Shown here in pieces: positions 32,601 through 46,000 of a stretch of 60,000 nt of DNA (the first letter of the stretch is position 1; the number at the start of each line of letters is the position of its first letter). The position numbers and the translations under genes were made by a program. A model generated the notes under the pieces. The model was not told the DNA's origin and did not search any database. It saw only the letters and a program-made list of their open reading frames with translations. The stretch is taken from the NCBI RefSeq assembly GCF_001039355.2, contig NW_019773614.1:214618-274617 (forward strand), read 5' to 3'. This DNA comes from Lingula anatina. Lineage: Eukaryota > Brachiopoda > Lingulata > Lingulida > Lingulidae.

Positions 32601-35600
32601 TCGCCAAGATATCCTCTACTAGGGCGACAGATTGATTTTTCATATTCCCAAGATAGGCCTATTTAACAAATTCGTTTAAGTGAACAGGGGCTTCACCATG
32701 ACTTCTCTACCGCAATGCACAGTTTAACTGCGGACTCGACATACTCCATTGTTTGATACTTATATAGTTTCCCTTAATGCCAAGTATCAGCGGAATCTTT
32801 ACAATTTTTTTCCAAATGTTGTTTCAGAACTTGTTGAACTTAATTTGACTCTTATGAAAGTCAATTCCTTTTCTCACCATTTATGAACACTTGTGGGTGA
32901 TCTAAAATTTCACTCAGTTTTATTTTACTTTAAATAATTAGTTTAATTGGGTTTAAGGTAGCATATTCAGTGGTTGTAAGTTAAAAACTCGCCGCATTGC
33001 GATGGAAATATTTTGCCCCTCGTGCCTATACTGCGTGTTTTTAACTGCTTACATTGCAATCGGTCCAAAATGCTGCAGCACGACTACTGACCAAAATCCC
33101 TCTCAGATCAAACATTTCACCCATTTTATTCGAACTACATTGGCTTCCTGTACGACAGAGAATTGTTTTTAAATTACTGTTGTTTGTTTTTAAATTCACC
33201 AGAGGTGAATGCCCCTCATATTTTAACTCGATGCTACATCCAAGTACACCAAGTCTCACCAGGTCTACCAGATCCACCTCCACTCCTTGTTTTATCAGAA
33301 ATGATAATAAAAAAACATCCAAAACCTACGGCCACAGGGCATTTTCAATTTCAGCACCAATTTTATGGAATCAATTACCCTCACACATTCGGACTATTGA
33401 CAGTGTTGAGGTTTTTAAAAAAGATTTAAAAACGTTCTTATTTGCACAGTATTTTAATTAATATTTTCTCATTTTATCAGAAAAAAAGTTTTATTGTTCA
33501 GACCATTACTATTTTAACCAGCTTTAATTATTTTAATCGTTTTTTACCTTAGCTTTTATTATATATATAATTAGTTGTAATCCTGATAATTTTACCTGTA
33601 AACAGCACTGAGACACTAGTGTAGTGCAGTTTTAGGAAATAAATATTATTATTATTATTATTATTACTTGCAAAGGCCATAAAGTACGAATATAATATCT
33701 CGAGCTGCACCACATGACACGTTTAGAGATAAAGTGTAAATATCATTACAATAGTAATTATTATTATTATGTTACATTTTTACACTTTGATATTACAAAC
33801 TATATATACTAGTGTTCGTAGTGCTGTCGTCTCAAGCCTGTCTTTGATAGTTTAAGGATATTTCCTAATCTTTTTTTTTTTTTCATGTTTCAATTCTACA
33901 AAATTTAAGTCGGGGACCTAACAACTCTCGAATTTTTGACAACAGAGGGACACAAATAAATTATACAGTATGTATTCGTAAAAAGATAAGGTCAAGAGAA
34001 GTACAGGTATTTTTTGTTTTTTCCCCGAATTTTCTATTTTTCAATTGCGTGTAGGTAATATGCCGTGCTTTCATTATATGGTTTCTTATCAAAGATAAAG
34101 AATAATGATCTGATGCTATTTTTACACTTCCAAGACAATGGACCTTTCCTTATATATGCTCAAGTAACACATTAAAAAGTGTAATAACGCATTTTCATAT
34201 TCATTACTCAGCATATTTTACAAACCAAATCCCGTAACTCTGTGATTTATTTTCGAGTGCTGTTTGTTATAACAAACGCCCCTTTTTTATTGGAGTCTTA
34301 CCTATTTACGTCAGTATTATAATATATAATAGGTTTTTAATAGTGTATTAACAAGAATCATTTGCGTAGGCATAATGATAATAATAATGATAATAGATAA
34401 AAATGAAAAAGAACAAAATGTTTTAAGAGAAAAAATTTGTTGTAATTAATAATACAATGTGCGCAACTTTATATAATCTACAACATATAGGGGATAGTAG
34501 AATGTTATTGTTAAGAAAGGATGAAAGGATGCACTAGAGCATATGTACGTCATCGCTGAAGTAATGTGGGTAGCGGATGATATATACACACATATATATG
34601 CCCAATTGTTGAGTGAAATCAGTGCTCTTAAATCGACTGAGTAGCTAATTTTAAAATGACCAAGAAGAAGTCAAAAACGACCAGCATTTTTTTTTTTGCC
34701 CCTCTCTCCAGGACCCTTGACGAAGTACGTAAAATCTATGAGATTTATATTTACTTATTCATGACTCATTGAGATTTGATTAATGTCCCCAATTTATTAA
34801 TCTGGTGGGAAAGCGTTCATTTAAAAGGAAACATGTTTACATATGACTTACTGCATATAGTAGAACGTGCCAAATATGTCTTGTTTCCAAGAAGAAAATT
34901 ATTTTTTCTCATTTTCAATGTGTCAAATCTTGCTATTTGACATTTTTGTGGTACTGGATTGTTACACACAATCTTAATATTCACAACCATTAATAATAGT
35001 ATTTCATCCACTGTCTTGAAAGGAGGCTAAGATTTCAATTTGCAATCTTATTTCCATTTCCAACTGTACTTCTAAGCCAAGGTAGGGATGTATTTGGCGG
35101 GAAAATATATTAAGCTATCACATAATATTACATGTACATGTAGATAGAAATAGGTTCTGTATGGATTGCTTTTGCAAGAATTATTTGGCTATGTTTCGTT
35201 ATTCTAAGCTTTTATTCAGCGTTTCTTGGTACAAGTGAACCTACATGTACTTTTACAGCATGGCATATGTAATGCTTAGCGAGATAAAACGATGTCATGA
35301 ATCGCTCTATACTGATTCATCAAACTTTCAAACTTTATTTTCAAGACCTAAGAAGGCTTTTTTTTCGATCACGAATTGCCATGGGCAGTGTGTTTTTGAG
35401 ACCCCTGGGAATATTTCTTTTGTAAAAGCCAATGTATAGATAGACATATTCTACCGCAGAAATCGCAGATGAGAGTGTTGTAAGAGTTGCTGTTTAGTTT
35501 TTTTTAAAATTATTTATTTGTCTCCTTTAAGAGGAAAGTGCTCTCTCGTTAAAATGGAAGTCATGGCCACCAAACCCACACTTAAGCCATGGCCACTAAA

Positions 35601-38600
35601 CCCACACTATAATGTACATGTACACCTCGTTTTACTAGATTGATGTTAAAGAAAATTATTTATTTGTCGACGCACGGCATTTCTTGTTTTGATATCAAAG
35701 GGACAAGAGGACAATAGTTCCCAGAACGGATCATGTTTCGGACTTCGGACATACGGATGTGATATATTAGTTCCTTAAGTATACTTGTGGTATACAAAGG
35801 TCACGAAAAAAAGGTTTAATTTTTTTTTTTTTTTGACCCAAGATAGATGTCACCCATACCAGGGTCTTAAGGTTTAAAACGTCCGGTAGATTTTTAAATA
35901 GGTTAAGTTTTTGAATATCCAAATGAAAAGAGAAAAATTGCTTTTAAAATAATAAAAATAATAAATAAGTTACCCTTAATAACTATTTTATCAGTAAGAC
36001 ATGATAAAAATCTTTGTTATAAATATATGTATATTATATTAAAACGACAATTCGGCCAAGAAAACACAAACTAAGTTTATTTAAACATGCCTTAAACAGG
36101 CATGACATACTTTTTATCTAAAAACACACGACACCAACAAATATAGTACTGTTTTAAAATCGCCAAAAATATCCCAGTTTACTCAAGCAATCCCCCTGCC
36201 ATTCAACTTCATCCAACTTTTTCCTCGGCCTTATTTGATTGGCTATCTGTCGGATATTCCCATTTATTTATTTATTTTACCGACGGCTCACATTAAAAAG
36301 ACATAAGCGCGGTTACTTACACATTACGTTGGATTTATGGAAGATAGACTGTGACGTCCACAGTTCCTTCAGAGCTTCCGGTGTGCTACCTGGGCTTAAT
36401 CACACACATTAAATAACTATTAAATTAACATACAGCTACCGAATATATAATATGGGTCGTGTACATGCAGACAGACACTTACAATTACTTCATCGAGCCA
36501 CAGTGCATTGTTATTTAATTTCGTTTATATATCTCGTTTTGAATATCTTTTCAAGAGTTAATTAGCATTACTTGCATGTAGAAAAATAAGAATTTTCGTG
36601 GTTGGTGACAGTTTTTATTTTGTCACAAAATTTGGAATTTAAAACGTTACCTCACATGTAATTTTAAACATAAAATGGTTGACAGTATAGAACTCAGGGA
36701 GAATGGTTTAACTACTAAACATGCGTTGCGGAACAGTTCGGGACTTAAACTTGATCTCAACAAGATAAACTCCCCGGCGGGACAGAGCCTTGGCAGGACA
36801 AAAAGGTAGAAATAATTTTGACTTTAATGTGGTATAACAAAAACGAAAATAAAGTTTCCCTTTATAATCTGGAATCTTTTTTTTTTTTTTTCAGTCATTT
36901 CGTATATAGACGGGCAACTAGTGACAACATGACAACGTCAGGTTCATTCAAAGAAGTGACCTAGAAATATGAATGATATTTTCATTGTTTTCCAAAAGTG
37001 GAAATTTAATTCATCATTTTATGCAAGTCTATTTATTTGATATGATATGATATTTGCATACCTGATGTTTAGTTTTGTACGTCGTATTTGTATCAGGATC
37101 CCCTTGTGTTTTACACAAAACATATTATATAAATGTATAAATGTATATCTAACGCCGGCGTAAGATTATTTTTCACTATTTTTCATCTATTTTACAGCAC
37201 AAAACGATCCTGGGACGTTTTCGAAGTAAAACCAGACGATGACAGAGATGCATCGCAGGACAGTTATTGCCTGGAAATAACGAAAAAATGCGCAAAAGTG
37301 ATAGTCTGCATTCTCTTCTTTATCCTCATCCTTGCGGCTGCAGTTATTGCCAGGGGAACATTGTTATTTATCACCTCACGATTGCGACCAGATATCGAAA
37401 TATCCTGTGAGGTTAATCTAGACATCTCATTGCAACCATATTCAATAACGAGCGATTCCGGTGACGATGTATTGGCGAGACTACGAAGGCAAGTCGCCAA
37501 TACAAATTCGACGGTTCCAACCACATCTTTACCATCGACGACGACGACGACGACAACAGCAACAACATCAACAACGACATTATCGTCCACTACACTACCG
37601 CCTCAGGCGCTCAACCTGAATAGCTGCTACATTGTTCCCAAAGATGTCTTCCAACCAGACGATAATGTTACCAGATTTCGAAGAGCGGATGCTCCCAGGG
37701 TGACGCTGAAGTTGTGTGACGAGTTGGCAGTAAAATGGATCTGGGCATTGTTTGCTGTCTTATGCTTGCCTTATCTCTTGACTTTTGTCAAGTGCCTTTG
37801 GAAGATTTTGTTCAAACAGACGGAATGGCCGACGATGAAAGTGGCAATTTTGGTAAGTTTGTTCTGTATAAACCCAAAACCCTCATTGATTAATAAACAG
37901 ATGATAAAATTGTTAAGCACGTTTATTGATATTTCTTTGTCAATCAAATGATTGATATATCTTACGATATACCTTCCCTTTATTTTTTTCCCCAGGTTAC
38001 ATCAGTCGAAACCGCCCATACTTGTGGATTGTGTCTTCTAACCTTCCTTATCCTACCTTATTTCGACGTTGTCCAAAGCCTGATGGTGCTCAACGGTGTT
38101 GCCTTCTTACCCGCCCTACTCCAACTGGTCATCCGCCCAGCAAAAGAAAAACTCCGTCCAGTTAAGATCACGTTTGACGTGTTGGCCACCCTGGCCCAAA
38201 TCTCGGCCCTGGTCGTCTGGCCGGTGGCCGCAGGAGTGGACAACATGCAGGTCGTGTTTAGGGGCACTCCGGGCTACGTGCTTTGGCTGACCCCTCTGGC
38301 TCTACTCTTGATCTCGTTCAGCTGGTGGGAGAACTACGTTTATATCGACACCAAAGCTCATCACTCAAACATGAACCCAGTGCGACGATTTCTGACGAAG
38401 GCAAGGGCTGTAGTACGGCGCTCGAGGTATAAGCTCTACGTGTTCATGTGCCCATGGAAGATAGTTCTGAGCTTTGCTCTCATGTTAGCTATTTTCATCG
38501 GGACTGGACGCTTCACCGCCGAGGATATGTTTTATCTGCAACCAGGTCTTGCAAGATGCGAAGCCGACTCTAACGTGTACTTTGGAAAAGAAGATGTTGG

Positions 38601-39281
38601 CACGGACCTCGACGTTGTGTATACGGCTGTCGTACTGGTGTGCGTACGTCTGGTTTGTTATTACTGCTCCAAGGTGGCATGCCAGGTGAAAATGCAGCGG
38701 ATTAGCTTCGCTCCACCTCTGCTACTTGTCACCCCCATCACGCTGGGTCTGCTATTCGCAGGGTGCCACTTTTGGAATATCAACCAAACCACTTTTACGG
38801 TAAGCTATTTAATGTTACCTACACGGACATTTTGATAACATGCAATTTGCTAGTTGTTTTCAGTCTAAAGAAGTTGAAATTTTGTTACGCATGCATCTTA
38901 TTTTCAGCATTTGTTTATTTTGACCAAACTGTGTTGATCACAATGAAAAAAGAAAACAAAAACATTAAAATCACATTTGTATTTCAATAATTTCCCACTT
39001 CAGGGTATCCCAGGTTATCTATTCTGGCACTGTTTCCCACCCGGATCCTCTCTGACCAGCCTGTGGTCATTTTGGTTCATCGTAGCCTGGTGGCTGTCAT
39101 TGATGTGGGTCACTAGACACGTGTGGATGCCCAATGCAGAGAGGCTAGCTAAGACTGAGAAGTGAGTTGTCTTATGACATGCTGTACCGCTTTTATTCTA
39201 AACTGCAGCACCTTATGTTTTGCGTTGATTAAAGGGTTGATGAGAATTTGAAGTAAAAATATAAGGCAATATTGGTTTGAT

Positions 39282-39312
<31 letters not shown>

Positions 39313-39763
39313 GTCGAGGGTAAATGAAAAGAACTATATTCCCTTTTACTTATTTCCCCATCCACCAGAAAACAGTGGAGTAAGCAGACTAACAGAAAAT
39401 ATGACTGATTATTTTTTCAAAAATTGCTAGACATTAGTATTTAAAAATGAAATCAATGCCGTGTCTTTTTACCTTAATGCTAACTTATCTACATTATGTT
39501 TATACTATAGCCGTTATACTGTTATACGAAAATGTCAGGTCATCTAGGTTTAATTACCCAGGCATGTCATGGAGGTTAGGTCTTTTCCTTAAACTCATAG
39601 TAGACAGTGACTGATTTATTTGGCTTTGAACCGTAATGCGTATTTAATGTGAATATTTACTATCTTTCTGCTTCCGCCTAAGTAACAGCACTAGGGACAT
39701 TGTTATGCGCACTCTGTATGTTAAGGTGCTTCATACTGGGACATGTACTTTGTACAATACAGA

Positions 39764-39805
<42 letters not shown>

Positions 39806-42800
39806 TTTGAGAGAGAGAGACTTAGACCGAAGGAATTTCCAATAAAATACAAAATCAATGCCCCTCCCCCCCCCCACAAAAAAATTATAAAATAAAAGCA
39901 AACAAACAAAAAATAGACAGAAATATACAGAAATATACAGCCAAGTCGCCCAGACAGTCTGAATTGCGGAGGCGCAAAAGGCGACAAGGGTCTCCGACCT
40001 CTTATCGCTGTGTGGGTTCAAGGTGTCTTTACTGTCTATGTTGGTAAAAATACATTGCATGAGACGTAATATTATGGCTCTTCCGCTTAGGTAAATATAA
40101 CCGTTTAGCCCAATTTGGAGTCGGAAAGATCAGAAAATAGATTAAAAAATCCCGTTTGCTGCAGTAAGTTATTGTATCTAAATTTAAGAATACTTTGTGA
40201 CGCCTGTGGGGGTAAGAAAAAGTCCACAAACGAACACATCATATAGGAAATATCAGAGCGAAACACTCCACTAAAACGGCTTTTGTTCGTGATTTTATAC
40301 TTTTTACACTTCTTCTCTAAATGCCTTTTAACAGCTTTGACTTTTTAATTTTTCTTCAAAATGTTACCTTTTTTATTGAAATACTGGCTCTCGTACATAG
40401 TACATGTATTATTGCATGCTGAGAAAAAAACCACCCAATGATTAATACTGAAAAAAGATTGACATTAGGATGTGGCTAGATTTGTATACTTAAATAAATT
40501 CTCCAACTGAGAAAATGGTGTTAAGCGGAGCTAAACCGATAGAGAAAATAATTTTTCTCAAAATATTTGCCATAATTTCCCTTGAGGGAAGTGTGGGTTG
40601 TAAATTGTATGAAGGTGAGCACGACCGCGAAAACCACCTTAGATACTAATAAACGTCAGCACGAACCTGTGACCAATACCGGACACAGACACATTCAACT
40701 TGTACTGATTTAGACATTAATTAAGCTGAAACATTCTTTCCTTTGTCTTGAAAAAGGGGCACACCTGATACCAATAATTAGAGAAATAATAGTAATGATT
40801 TTTGTAAATTGTGTGCTTCATAGAAAGAGACACTTTTTGCTAAGGAATGCAATGTGTCGTTTTTTTATCTAAGAACAACTACGTTGTGTAGTGTGCCATT
40901 TATACATGTTGATATGAATTTGGACTCATGATAAAAAACACCTCTAGTATTACGACTTAGTGCACGACAAACTTTTTTCAAGTTCAAAAACATGTTTCAT
41001 CAAACCATTGTTTAATGGGTGTAATGGGTTCAACCATCCCCGAACAGAGTTGCGTTTATAGATTTTATTGTAAAATCTTGTTGTAAACTGGTATCTGAAT
41101 TTTTATTTTTGATTCATCAATAAAAGTCTTTTGCCAAGAATATATAATTAACAGATATAGTTTACCGTTTTCTCGGCGTGAAACCTTAAGTTCTTTGTTT
41201 TAGACTGTTTGTGCGGCTGCACTACTGTGGCATCCTTCTTGACCAGTCGCTAGGACTAAATAGAAGACGGAACGATGAAGAAACTGCGAAACGAAAGAAG
41301 GCGAGTTTATGCTAATCCAAGTGGACACCGCAGTATAACCTCACTTGCTGAATCGGATCACAGAAAAACGAAGAATCTTTTCATTGAAAAAAGATTTTTA
41401 TTTAAAAGATTTTTCCTTTAGGAAACACACTATTTAAATCGAATTTTTGTACCACATTTAGATACTAACTACCTCCAAAGTCCGAATCCTGCCTTCGTAT
41501 AAACTGCCATTTTTTAACATTGCTTTAAGATAAAAAGTTTTTTTCTTTCCTGAAAAGGTATTTTTTCCTAACACGTTTATGTCGTGGTTTACAGAAACCC
41601 GCTTTCATGAGTATCAAGCACGAGGCCGGTTCCCCGGATGTACCACCCGAAGAAAAACCGCCAATGATATACGTTTGCGCCACCATGTGGCACGAGACTG
41701 AGAACGAGATGATACAGTTTCTGAAGTCACTGTTAAGGTGAGTTTCACCAGATGGCGTTACTTTCAAAGCAATGTTCATGTGTAATTCGTACTGACAGTA
41801 ACAATTATCTTTTCATAATAATAATGATAACAATAATAACGTTATGAATTTCGCAAATGGAAAGCGGCAATCCTCGTTTTCCTTGATTGAAATGTGTTAA
41901 TCGTTTTAACTGATTTGGTAACCCAAAGAGCGAATGCACATAGTTTATCCCTGGTTTACACATGCTTGGTCTCGTTTCTCTTAGGCTGGACGCAGACCAA
42001 GGCACCAGAAAACTGGCCAGAGACCATGACCTCCTGGGAGAAGGGGTCAAGGACCAGGACTACTATGAAATGGAAGGTGAGTTTGCACTGAACAAAAGGG
42101 AGTCCCTGTTTTTCATCTGCCTTTAACCTTGCTGGGAATAATCCTAGGGTTTTTCGAGTGTGTTTAAGGTCGCATGTGTGAAATAATACAACGTCACATA
42201 CAGTGTATAGGGGCGGACGGAAGTCCTCATCTGGGTCTTCCTGAAGACGGTCAAAATTTAAAGGTTACATTGATGGGCATCTAATTTTTTCTGTCGGAAA
42301 ATGGTCAAAAATTGGAGGATGGATTAACAAAGAACATTTGGAAGACTGTCAGAAAATATCTCCTGATCCGCCCCCTGGTGTATGCCAGAACACCTGGAGC
42401 GTCAGCGAAAAATGTTCAAGGTACATAGTGCGAGAGGCTGATATTGTATTATTTGACATACATAGGGAGAATAGTCGCATTTACCGAAAAACACCCATCA
42501 AACTGAATAAAGCGTACATTGCCACGGTCACATTTAATACCATGTCTAGGTGTGTATATAAAATGGCCAACAAAGCGAAGGAGGGGAGATAAATGTCCCG
42601 ATTTAATGTACTTCTCATATGTGAACATATTTATAACAGCGAAAGGGTATCTTTCAGGTCATATATTTTTCGATGATGCGTTTGAAGCTCACGAGGAAGG
42701 TAGCACTAACTATAATGTGAACAGCTTTGTGAAACTCCTGGTTAAAGTAATGGACACGGCGGCGATGTAAGTTTTGTCTTGCAAACTTCTTGGAATTTGA

Positions 42801-43031
42801 AATGTACTATGTTACATTTTATTGTTTTGTAGATTTGTAGGCCTACTTCCATTATAGTATATCAGTTTAAATGGTAACTGTTTTATTGCTCTGAAAATGC
42901 TTTTGGATAAAAGACATGCATTTTAATGGCACTTTTTCCCACGCATGTATCGCAGCTTGAAAAATTATGAGTTGTATGACCTAAATATACTATACTTAAA
43001 AGGTTTGATAAATGAAAAATACTGCTGTCCC

Positions 43032-43071
<40 letters not shown>

Positions 43072-46000
43072 CACTGAAAAGAACACTTGATTAAGCGTCC
43101 CTGGTAATGGTACATTCTAGGGCTGTCTATAAGGAGAAGATTCAAATTGACCCCCCAGTTAAGCGCCCTACACCGTACGGAGGTCAGCTTGAGTGGACAT
43201 TACCCGGTGAGAACAAACTGGTGGCCCACCTCAAGGACAAGGTCAAGATCAGACACAGGAAAAGATGGAGTCAGGTATTCAAAAGGGACTGATTAAGTCT
43301 AGCCCAAGCAGGGCGGTGTGGGAGGGACTGTTGATGTTAAATTGTAGAAGAAAATATCATGAAATGTGCTTTGGGGTACGAGTAAAAGGGCGAAGAGAAT
43401 TACCTTTATTATTTGCCTACCTTTTGCACTCCTTTCACCTTTAACCTCTATTTTGAGTAAATAAAAAGACCCAAAAGGATCAAATATTACGGAAGATCAC
43501 ACAAAAACACACAGTGTGGTTAAGAAGAAAATAATTGTTCTTCAATCAACAGATAATATTTACATCTAATATTACCAACAGCATTGGTTGACTGAAGAAA
43601 AATTACTTTATTCTTATAACATAACGCAACTGATGGTATTTTTCTCTGACGTATCGTGGTTATTTGGTTTTGAAGTAAAGAGCTGACACTGAAATATCTC
43701 CTGGAAATGATGTGGTGTTTGTGTCACTTTCAGGTGATGTACATGTATTACTTCTTGGGACACCGGTTATACCAGAACACAGAGGACAGGCGCAGTTTGA
43801 TCAACACGGCGGACAACACATTTGTCTTGGCCCTAGACGGCGATGTAGACTTCCAACCGTCTGCTGTAAAAATTCTCGTCGATTTGATGAAAAGGAACAG
43901 TAAAGTCGGCGCTGCCTGTGGTAGGATACACCCTATCGGTTCAGGTTAGTTGAAAATACATGACCTCAAATGTAATGTGTTAGTTGTGACATGTGATTGT
44001 CATATTGAACAGAAGCTGACAAGCGTGCCAAGGCCAACAAACAGTTAATCTTGTTAATACCACTTTTGATTGATGATAAGAAAAAGTGAATATTAATTGG
44101 TTTCAGGTAACCATGTTTAGATGATGATTAATTTGCCAAGTAATATGAATAATACATTAAAATACTAATATGCATATAATTAACCGTAATTAAACTTTTC
44201 AGAATTATCATAGATACTTATGAAAAAAATGTTTCGTTTCATATTAGGGCCCGTCGTATGGTACCAGAAATTTGAATATGCTGTCTCTCATTGGTTCCAA
44301 AAAGCAACAGAACATATAATTGGATGTGTGCTTTGCAGTCCCGGATGTTTCAGTTTGTTTCGCGGGTCTGCTCTCATGGACAACAACGTGATGGCGAAAT
44401 ATGCAGAGAAACCACAGGAAGCTATGCACTATCTTCAATATGATCAAGGTACAAATGATGTTACTTATTCTCTTTGTTAAAATTTATATGCCGCCACTGA
44501 TCATCCACTTTAGATTACAAACAAACGAAAAATTATTTTACCCAGCTAAAAAAAAATGCAGTGAGAAAATTAAACAACTATTTGAATGGTTTTTCTACTA
44601 TTTTGTTTATGTAGCTGATTTAAAACTTATCGCTTAACAATATCTTTAACAACAAGGTACAACATTTTTCTTGTTACACGATGAATTGCATATTTTACAT
44701 TTCCAGATTTATGTTTTTATCTCTGTTCTTTTCTCTATTTCAGGTGAAGACAGATGGCTATGCACACTTCTTCTCCAGCAAGGCTATCGTGTGGAGTACA
44801 GCGCCGCCTCAGACGCTCTGACCTACGCTCCGGAGGGCTTCGACGAGTTCTTTAACCAACGAAGGCGGTGGACACCGTCAACTATGGCAAACATTCTCGA
44901 CTTGGTAATGAGTTTCAAGCGCACTGTGAAAAACAACGAGGATATCTCCATGTTGTACATTTTCTACCAAGCTGCACTGTTGATGTCGTCTGCTCTTGGA
45001 CCGGGTACCATATTTTTGATGGTCGTTGGGGCGCTTCAAACAGCGTTTGCGCAGTACATGGACCTCTGGACAGCGTTCTTCTGTAACTTGGTTCCAGTGC
45101 TGATCTTCATAATTTTGTGCTATGTGACCAAGAGCAAGGTTCAGGTTTGTACGATTAATGTTGATTTATGCTAATTCTTATTTAATGAATAATAAATGCA
45201 AAACTCTCATTTGTTGACTTAGCAATTTTACTCAGTGTTTTGGATATTGTTTTCTTATTGTTATTTTTTTTGTATTCAGCTTATCGTGGCATTCATCCTG
45301 TCGGCAATCTATGCTCTAGTCATGGCCTTAGTGCTGGTCGCCATTAGCATCCAGATAGCCACGGAAGGCCCTTGTTCTCCGAGCGCCATATTTCTCTTTT
45401 TCGTCGCGGGGAGTTTCGTGCTGGCCGCTATTCTTCATCCACAAGAGTTCACCAATATACTGAATGGGTTCCTGTACTTTTTAGCCATTCCTTGCACGTA
45501 TCTGCTTCTGTTTATTTACTCCATGTGTAATCTTCACGTGGTATCGTGGGGAACACGTGAGGTTACGGCAGCCAAGACACCCGAACAGATAGCGGCGGAG
45601 AAAAAACTTGAAGAAGAGAAGAAAAAGAGGGAAGGCCCACTAGCAGAATTACTAGGTCTGGGCAAGACCAATCAGAACATCGGCGGGTCCACATGTTCCA
45701 TATTCAACCTACTGCGATGTGTGTGGTGTCCTAAACCAAAGCCAGACTTGGAAAGGGAACGACTGGCAGCCATTTTGGACAAATTGGACAATCTCGAGAG
45801 GAAAATAATTGGAGACGAAGAAGCTGGTGGGTTATATTTCCTCCTCCCTTCTCTCTTTCTTTCTCTCATTTATATCAATAACGAAGTTTGTCCAATCGCG
45901 AATACAAAGATAAAATTATCCAAATAAGATATACTTGAAAGGCAATCATAATTTACATTGGTTTATTTACTGCTTATTTGACCTACTTGTATAATTTTGA

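Larger units (their letters stand above)
29891..37197. other. Chitin synthase intron 1, 7.3 kb
   Basis: Apart from the probable alternative exon 36675-36805, no coding exon is recognised. It contains a (CT)n/(GA)n foldback (32483-32550), half a MITE (32611-32640), a truncated LINE (33047-33662) and a two-copy 25-bp repeat (35563-35611). Confidence 0.6.

Noticed and set aside
42338-42592. 84-codon open frame in chitin synthase intron 7
   Set aside because: No homology recognised, no splice sites fitting the conserved junction GLN-like phase between exons at 42076 and 42658.
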